From positions 1-10,039 of the forward strand of contig USKR01000027.1 of assembly GCA_900555215.1 (NCBI GenBank): DNA of 10,039 bases. The letters are read 5' to 3'. Numbering within the stretch: position 1 is the first letter of the stretch; every line of letters starts with the position of its first letter. The DNA is from an uncultured Ruminococcus sp. GTDB taxonomy: Bacteria > Bacillota > Clostridia > Lachnospirales > Lachnospiraceae. The translations under genes were made by a program, and so were the position numbers. Shown in pieces: positions 5,793 to 10,039 of this stretch. Under the pieces are notes generated by a model that had not been told where the DNA came from, searched no databases, and saw only the letters and a list, made by a program, of their open reading frames with translations.

Positions 5793-6056
5793 ATGTTTCG
5801 TTTATGGGGAAAAGAATTTAAAGATAACAGAATGCTGCGGGACACCGTGATCTGCGATGAGACCAACGACACCCGCACGCACAAGATATTTAATGCCCTG
5901 GACCAGATCTGTTATGAATTTGATCTGAGCAAACCGCTCTGGCTGGACGCCACGATCACAGAGTTTAAACGGCATGCCAAGGCTAGATTTTATCAGGATA
6001 ATTTTGTAGATTCTATTGATTTTGATTATCTGGAAATACAGGTGATAGAGGAATGA
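5793..6056 (+). CDS. conserved small protein of unknown function
   Basis: The protein has 87 residues and starts at an ATG with GAGGAG 7 nt upstream (5780-5785). It has no signal peptide, membrane helix or cysteine motif, so it is likely cytoplasmic. Its pattern is MFRLWGKEFKDNRML, a strand DTVICDE, a helix HKIFNALDQICYEFDL, then KPLWLDATITEFKRHAKARF and an acidic end FDYLEIQVIEE. I recall similar small hypothetical proteins in clostridia with the same WL(D)-x-T-I-x-E-F-K-R-H core, but no function. It stands alone: own promoter, own terminator, toxin-antitoxin cassette diverging upstream and the ABC permease converging downstream. Codon use and the strong translation signals support a real gene. 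Confidence 0.85.
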   Translation: MFRLWGKEFKDNRMLRDTVICDETNDTRTHKIFNALDQICYEFDLSKPLWLDATITEFKRHAKARFYQDNFVDSIDFDYLEIQVIEE

Positions 6057-6078
6057 TCCCTCTGTCACCTGTTTTTTT
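6039..6078 (+). terminator. intrinsic terminator overlapping the end of the small conserved gene
   Basis: A 13-bp stem (6039-6051 with 6059-6071, one U-G pair) with a 7-nt loop is followed by seven T residues (6072-6078). The left arm encodes the last residues (QVIEE region) and the loop holds the stop codon. On the minus strand the stem has a mismatch and a poor T tract, so it is mainly a plus-strand terminator. Confidence 0.92.
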
Positions 6079-6107
6079 CGTGCCCCTGCTTTCTTCATCA
6101 TATACCG

Positions 6108-7535
6108 TCACTGACTGCGGATTGCCTCCAGCGGGCTCAACGCCATCGCTCTGCGTGCCGGAAAATATCCCGCCGCAGTGCCTACAAGCACGGCAAAGAC
6201 TGTCGAGATCAGCACAAGCCACACCGGCACAAATGACAGATTGCCCGATATTCCCATGCTCCCTCCTGACACAAATGTATTGATCACAACCGACATGGTC
6301 AGGCTCAGCAGATTCCCGATGATGCCTCCTGCCAGCCCGATGAATGCCGCTTCCATCAGGAACAGCTGTCTTATATTTTTCAGTCCGCATCCGATCACCT
6401 TCATAACTCCGATTTCTTTTGTCCGCTCGTAAATGGACATCATCATCGTATTTGCGATACCGATCGCCGCCACTAAAAGCGATACCGCTCCTATCCCTCC
6501 CAGGACAGCCTGGACCATGGCAAACTGTTTTTTCATGCTGTCGATATAATCTGCGTTTGTCTCCACGTTATAGCCCATACTTCGGATCGCGCCGGACAAT
6601 TGCTCTACCTGCTCCATATCGTCTGCCTGTACTTTTGCAGAACTGTATACAAATTTGCTGTACGGCTTTCCGCTCTTTGTGGAAGGCTGTCCGGGTATCA
6701 CACGACCCCGGAATTCCTTTTTCAGATATTCCCTTAATTTGTCAAGATCACAGTACACTTTGGAAGAGTCCGTATTATAGCTGTCAATACCGCCGGCCAC
6801 TACACCGCTGCCTTTTACCACATATTTTTTCGGTGCGGTCTGCGGCTGTTTCCCCTGCTCTCCGCTTCCGGACGATTCGCCTCCGCTGTCCGCAGCTCCG
6901 CCTCCCGGGGTATTCTGAGACTGGTAATATCCGTCCTGGTCAAGGATCAGGAACAGGTTGTCATTCTTCAGATCAATATCCGGTACTTCCCCTGTATCCC
7001 AGTACGCCTTTCCCGTCCCTTTATCATAGAAATTGGTAAGGACTGCATTTCCGTAGACCAGCTCCAGCTGCGCGCTGTTTCCGTCGGGCAGTTTCCCGCC
7101 TGCTTCAAGTTCCAGGTTGAGCGACTTAAGCCCTTCCGGGGTCATGCCGCACAGCTCAAGACTCCCCTCATACTTCCCCTTTATCGCCACAGCGGACAGA
7201 TTGAGCACCGGATCCACACTTTTCACATGTTCCAGCGAGCGCAGTTCTTTGATCAGATCGTCCGTAACATATTTCTTTTCTTTCTCACCGGAAGCATCCC
7301 CCGATGATCCCGAAGATTCCATGGACCCATCCTGCCTGCCGGTCACCGTAAGGCCTGTGGTCCCGCCGTTTTTTTCAACTTCCGCATACATTGATTCCTG
7401 GAGCCCAAGCCCCAGAGAGATCATGACTACGATAGAGGCAGTTCCGATTACAACGCCGAGCACTGTGAGGAAAGTCCGCAGTTTTCTCCGCTTAAGGCTG
7501 TTAATGCTCATCCTCAGTAAATCGCTCCACCTCAT
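6108..7535 (-). CDS. FtsX/MacB-type ABC transporter permease
   Basis: From the chosen start the protein has 475 residues. The layout is that of type VII (MacB/FtsX/LolCE) permeases: a cytoplasmic start (MRWSDLLRMSINSLKRRKLRTFLT), one helix (about 19-44), a large extracytoplasmic MacB-like domain (about 45-340), then three helices (about 347-372, 393-420, 435-458) with the conserved YERTKEIGVMKVIG loop and the end FPARRAMALSPLEAIRSQ. Such permeases do not form a classic channel but transmit motion across the membrane to extracytoplasmic parts. About residues 205-235 form a Gly/Ser-rich linker inside the outer domain, unusual for the family. The ATG at 7535 has AGGAGGAG 7 nt before it; a start at 7562 lacks such a site. 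It overlaps the upstream gene by 35 nt, so it is likely coupled to it. The transported or acted-on substrate is unknown. Confidence 0.92.
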   Translation of the reverse strand: MRWSDLLRMSINSLKRRKLRTFLTVLGVVIGTASIVVMISLGLGLQESMYAEVEKNGGTTGLTVTGRQDGSMESSGSSGDASGEKEKKYVTDDLIKELRSLEHVKSVDPVLNLSAVAIKGKYEGSLELCGMTPEGLKSLNLELEAGGKLPDGNSAQLELVYGNAVLTNFYDKGTGKAYWDTGEVPDIDLKNDNLFLILDQDGYYQSQNTPGGGAADSGGESSGSGEQGKQPQTAPKKYVVKGSGVVAGGIDSYNTDSSKVYCDLDKLREYLKKEFRGRVIPGQPSTKSGKPYSKFVYSSAKVQADDMEQVEQLSGAIRSMGYNVETNADYIDSMKKQFAMVQAVLGGIGAVSLLVAAIGIANTMMMSIYERTKEIGVMKVIGCGLKNIRQLFLMEAAFIGLAGGIIGNLLSLTMSVVINTFVSGGSMGISGNLSFVPVWLVLISTVFAVLVGTAAGYFPARRAMALSPLEAIRSQ

Positions 7536-9126
7536 CGAACATCTCCTCCTCTTCCGCTTCACGGATTTTTTTCTTTCTGTGCTTTATGAAAATCACGGTG
7601 CCTGCCGCTGCAGCTGCAATGACTGCCAGGACCGCCGCAGCCAATCCGACCGGGTTCCCGCTTTCCTCCGGTACAGCTTCAGGCATCATTCCCGTCTCTT
7701 CAACTGCCGTCTCTTCCAGGACCGTCATTTTAAACTTCTGTTCCGAGGTGCTTACATTCCCCGCGTCGTCCTCATAAGTCAGCACCAGCTTACACTCTCC
7801 GCTTCCTTGGGTTGCCTTTTTTGCAGTTACGATGACATCGATCGTTCCCGTTGCCCCCGCATCCAGATTCCCGATGAACTGCTCCTGCGTATCGATCATC
7901 TTTCCCTCAAAGCGTGCTTTTACATTGTACATCTTCACACGTCCGAGGTTATAGAGGCTGCAGGAGATATTTGCCTCCTCTCCGACTGATACTGTATCCG
8001 GAGCGATCTGCATCTTGCTGAATTCAAACCTTGCTTCCTGACGGATCGGAATCGCGAGGCTGGACTGCGCTTCATACTGAGCTGCCCCGCTGTCCTCGTA
8101 TTTCATGTTCATAGTGATACTGTACGGCTTCTGCACCAGGTCTGCCCTGGCGTTGAGTTCAATAGATATATCTTTCGTGCCGCCCGCCGGTATGCTGTCC
8201 AGATAAATAGAACTGGAGCCTGATGCCGGAAGGAATGCCGGAGCTTCTGCGGCTGCTTCTGACCCTGACGAAGGCGCCTGAAAATCAAAAAGCATATTAG
8301 AAACCCCAGTCCGGGACGACGTATTTTTCAAGTGTACGACCAGCTTAAAGTTACTTCCAGCCCGCACTTCTCCCGGCTCAGTACTAAAACCGGTGACAAT
8401 GACTCTCGGCACGGAAGTACTGGCGGAACCGCCTCCTGCAACTGTCGGCTCACTGTTATATACACTTCCCGCTTCCGGTTCCGCAGCAGATCCATATCCC
8501 CCGCCTCCCGCCGTCTGACCTCCGGAAACCGGTGATTCTCCTGATGGCTTCCCGCTTTCCGGGACGTCTCCCGACGGCGTTCCCCCGGACGGCTTTTCTT
8601 CCGACGAACCGGGTTTGGCTTCTGTTTTTACAAAGACATATTTTTCCGCTTCATATGCTTTTTCACCATCATCATATGTGATCCGGAATGTCAGTTTATA
8701 TGCCTTTCCGGTCACACTGTCCTTCACTGTAAGAGGTACGTCTCCGCCTCCCCATACTGCGTCCGCCTTTCCGCCGGCTTCTACTGATCCCAGATCCTGA
8801 TCATAATTAAGCTGATCCAGTTCAAAAGGCCAGTCCGCCTCAGATTTTATGACCGGAGCGATTCGTACATTCTGCGCGGCAGTATTTCCCGTATTCTTTA
8901 CACTGATCCGAAGCTTTGCTTTCTCACCCGCGCGGAAAACCGGGGTCTCCTGACCGTCTCCTACACTGAGCTGTATGCGCGCAAGTGTCTTTTCTGCGCC
9001 TGTCTGCGCCTCAGCCGGCACATCTGCCGCATACACCGCCGCGGGAAGAGCCGCCGGCAGTAAAAACGCCGCGCATAACACTGCGGCTGCTGTCCTTTTT
9101 AACATATTTGTCCTATTTGCTTTCAT
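7501..9126 (-). CDS. secreted multi-domain protein with C-terminal membrane anchor, partner of the ABC transporter (CARDB/NEW3-like)
   Basis: The chosen start gives 541 residues. A signal peptide (KANRTNMLKR, hydrophobic run, cut near VYA-AD at about residue 33) leads to three beta-rich domains: about 48-170 (with RAGEKAKLRISVKNTGNTAAQNV), 238-365 (RAGSNFKLVVHLKNTSSRTGVSN) and 366-472 (SVGEEANISCSLYNLGRVKMYNV). The repeated G-E-x-x-x-(I/L)-x-(I/V)-x-(N/L)-x-(N/L)-G/S pattern is typical of CARDB/NEW3 or COG1361 S-layer-like Ig folds. Domains 1 and 2 are split by a Pro/Gly/Ser linker (about 171-237). A membrane helix (about 492-515) and a basic-then-acidic tail of 26 residues (HRKKK then EEEE) end it, so most of it is outside the cell. 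It sits between the ATPase and permease genes and overlaps both, strongly suggesting one complex. ATG 9126 has AGGAGGG 9 nt upstream; ATG 9105 is a possible alternative. Confidence 0.87.
   Translation of the reverse strand: MKANRTNMLKRTAAAVLCAAFLLPAALPAAVYAADVPAEAQTGAEKTLARIQLSVGDGQETPVFRAGEKAKLRISVKNTGNTAAQNVRIAPVIKSEADWPFELDQLNYDQDLGSVEAGGKADAVWGGGDVPLTVKDSVTGKAYKLTFRITYDDGEKAYEAEKYVFVKTEAKPGSSEEKPSGGTPSGDVPESGKPSGESPVSGGQTAGGGGYGSAAEPEAGSVYNSEPTVAGGGSASTSVPRVIVTGFSTEPGEVRAGSNFKLVVHLKNTSSRTGVSNMLFDFQAPSSGSEAAAEAPAFLPASGSSSIYLDSIPAGGTKDISIELNARADLVQKPYSITMNMKYEDSGAAQYEAQSSLAIPIRQEARFEFSKMQIAPDTVSVGEEANISCSLYNLGRVKMYNVKARFEGKMIDTQEQFIGNLDAGATGTIDVIVTAKKATQGSGECKLVLTYEDDAGNVSTSEQKFKMTVLEETAVEETGMMPEAVPEESGNPVGLAAAVLAVIAAAAAGTVIFIKHRKKKIREAEEEEMFDEVERFTEDEH
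7543..7550 (-). promoter_or_regulatory. ribosome binding site that sets the permease start
   Basis: AGGAGGAG on the minus strand, 7 nt before the ATG at 7535. It is also the run of Glu codons in the cytoplasmic tail of the upstream protein. Confidence 0.75.
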
Positions 9127-9826
9127 TCTCACTGTCCCTCCTGTTTTCCTGTATCCGTACAATTTTCCCGTCTATGATATGTACCACCCGGTCTGCATAC
9201 TCTGCCTCATGCGGATCGTGGGTCACCATGACCAGAGTCCGTCCCTGTTCCCTCACGATCTTCTGCATCAGGCGCATAACTTCTTCCGAAGTATGGGAAT
9301 CCAGATTTCCCGTAGGCTCATCAGCAAATATGATCTTCGGGTCTGCCACAAGCGCCCTCGCGATACCTACTCTCTGCTGCTGTCCGCCGGACATCTGATT
9401 CGGCATATGGAGTTTATGCCTTCCCAGGTTCACCAGTTCCAGCATCCTGTCCGCTTTCTTCATCCGGGTCTTTCGCATTTCACCCCGGAATGTAAGAGGC
9501 AGCGCTACATTTTCCAGCGCATTCATAGTTCCCAGCAGGTGGAAAGACTGAAAAATAAAACCCACGTTCTCTCTGCGAAACTTTACTAATTCATCTTCCT
9601 TGAGCTTTTCGATATGCCGTCCGCTGATAATAACCTCCCCCCGGGTAGGCCGTTCCAGACCTGCAAGCATATTTAACAGAGTGGATTTGCCCGATCCGGA
9701 GGTGCCCACGATCGCGCAGAATTCTCCCTCTTTGATGCAAAAGCTCACACCGTCCAGCGCGCGTACTGCCGAATCGCCGATACGGTATAACTTATACAGG
9801 TTGTTTACACATATAATATTTCTCAC
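9113..9826 (-). CDS. ABC transporter ATP-binding protein, MacB/LolD-type
   Basis: The 238-residue protein has every ATPase motif intact: Walker A GTSGSGKST (41-49), Q-loop Q93 in FIFQSFHLL, the signature MSGGQQQRVGIARAL (145-159), Walker B IIFADE (165-170) with the D-loop GNLD, and H203 in VTHD. The GLERPTRGEV and MSGGQQQR patterns and the short length fit the LolD/MacB/FtsE group that drives FtsX-type permeases, in keeping with the permease two genes downstream. I chose the GTG at 9826 because AGGAGG lies 5 nt upstream and the protein then begins MRNIICVNNLYKLY as family members do. The in-frame ATG at 9859 has no ribosome binding site, and its extra 11 residues would be read from the real one. 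It overlaps the next gene by 14 nt. Confidence 0.95.
   Translation of the reverse strand: MRNIICVNNLYKLYRIGDSAVRALDGVSFCIKEGEFCAIVGTSGSGKSTLLNMLAGLERPTRGEVIISGRHIEKLKEDELVKFRRENVGFIFQSFHLLGTMNALENVALPLTFRGEMRKTRMKKADRMLELVNLGRHKLHMPNQMSGGQQQRVGIARALVADPKIIFADEPTGNLDSHTSEEVMRLMQKIVREQGRTLVMVTHDPHEAEYADRVVHIIDGKIVRIQENRRDSENESK
9136..9142 (-). promoter_or_regulatory. ribosome binding site favouring the start at 9126
   Basis: AGGAGGG on the minus strand, 9 nt before ATG 9126 and within the ATPase coding end. ATG 9105 has only AGGA, 5 nt before it. Confidence 0.6.
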
Positions 9827-9831
9827 AGCAT

Positions 9832-9837
9832 CCTCCT
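9832..9837 (-). promoter_or_regulatory. ribosome binding site that sets a GTG start for the ATPase
   Basis: AGGAGG on the minus strand, 5 nt before the GTG at 9826. It places the start 33 nt inside the longer ATG frame. Confidence 0.8.
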
Positions 9838-9864
9838 TGTAATTATATGGTAAACGCATATTAA

Positions 9865-9889
9865 CTTACATTTTCTAATATTTTGTAAG
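9865..9889. promoter_or_regulatory. inverted repeat upstream of the ABC operon, possible operator
   Basis: CTTACA (9865-9870) and TGTAAG (9884-9889) form a perfect 6-bp inverted repeat with a 13-bp AT-rich spacer, 38 nt before the ATPase start. The half-site TTACA/TGTAA is of the kind bound by response regulators of envelope-stress systems, but the spacing is not one I can assign. No convincing -35/-10 pair was found around it. Confidence 0.35.
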
Positions 9890-9974
9890 GGAAAAATTGA
9901 AGAATTTCTTAAAAAAGAAGAAGCTGGATTTGTGGGGGAGACTTCTTACTGACTAAACATCCGAAAACAGTGAA

Positions 9975-9990
9975 GCGCGGCTCGCTGCGC
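9975..9990 (+). repeat. GC-rich hairpin at the right edge
   Basis: GCGCGG (9975-9980) can pair with CTGCGC-type bases up to 9990 (six pairs, one G-U, loop CTCG). It starts a GC-rich block that contrasts sharply with the AT-rich 9860-9960. No function is assigned. Confidence 0.35.
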
Positions 9991-9992
9991 CA

Positions 9993-10039
9993 AATCGAAC
10001 GGCGGACCCTCTCCCGGAAGTCCGCGGTCCCTTTCGATT
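9993..10039. repeat. inverted repeat cut by the right edge
   Basis: AATCGAA (9993-9999) is the exact inverse of TTCGATT (10033-10039), and GCGGAC (10002-10007) that of GTCCGC (10020-10025), with a 12-nt loop. The structure reaches the last base, so it may extend further. It could be a dispersed palindromic element or part of an RNA; no gene is seen here. Confidence 0.45.

Noticed and set aside
7117..7989. 290-codon open frame on the plus strand
   Set aside because: It lies opposite the permease and anchored-protein genes, crosses their junction, and has a composition typical of antisense shadows.
9842..9847. TATAAT on the minus strand as -10 box of the ABC operon
   Set aside because: The transcript would begin at about the ribosome binding site (9832-9837) and no -35 box lies 16-18 nt upstream.
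9977..10039. tRNA on the minus strand, suggested by TTCGATT flanked by a 5-bp stem
   Set aside because: The G53-C61 pair is a G-T, no anticodon arm with a normal loop can be drawn, and the expected acceptor 3' end has no match in view.
9970..10039. start of a coding gene at GTG 9970, open to the right edge
   Set aside because: There is no ribosome binding site at a usable distance and the short visible peptide has no family features. The opposite strand is open as well, so the openness reflects GC content.

Overview
The window reads as chromosomal DNA of a Gram-positive anaerobe of the Bacillota, most likely a Lachnospiraceae-type clostridium. This is inferred from the mid-range GC, strong AGGAGG ribosome binding sites, and the mix of gene families (short NfeD plus slipin, stand-alone alarmone synthetase, PfoR-like membrane protein, FtsX/MacB-type ABC exporter). 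No rRNA, tRNA, CRISPR array, transposase or phage gene was found.

Left part, plus strand (2-2431): a membrane-anchored extracytoplasmic protein with two tandem copies of one domain, cut by the left edge, is followed by an NfeD-like OB-fold membrane protein and an SPFH/slipin protein. The last two are a classic pair, 3 nt apart. A 12-bp hairpin separates them from the convergent gene to the right.

Middle part, minus strand (2465-5696): read right to left, a promoter drives an MNT nucleotidyltransferase antitoxin, then a HEPN toxin of the HI0074/HepT type, then a small protein resembling the N-terminal half of a GNAT acetyltransferase. The HEPN start lies inside the MNT gene, and the HEPN stop and the third start share ATGA, so the three are probably translationally coupled. 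A PfoR-like EIIC membrane protein follows after about 90 nt, then a synthetase-only RelA/SpoT protein with its own very good promoter.

Centre (5697-6078): a divergent control region with two overlapping inverted repeats lies between the toxin-antitoxin promoter and the promoter of an 87-residue conserved protein of unknown function. That small gene ends in a textbook intrinsic terminator whose stem begins inside its coding sequence.

Right part, minus strand (6108-9826): a three-gene ABC export operon runs ATPase, then a secreted-domain protein with a C-terminal membrane anchor, then an FtsX/MacB-type permease. Each gene overlaps the next. The anchored protein occupies the place an adaptor would take in MacAB systems but looks like a chain of CARDB/NEW3-type beta-sandwich domains. 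Upstream lie a possible operator (9865-9889) and, at the right edge, two GC-rich hairpins of unknown meaning.

The most interesting units are the coupled MNT-HEPN-third-gene cassette with its divergent control region, and the ABC operon with its unusual extracytoplasmic partner. Neither can be called new from sequence reading alone.
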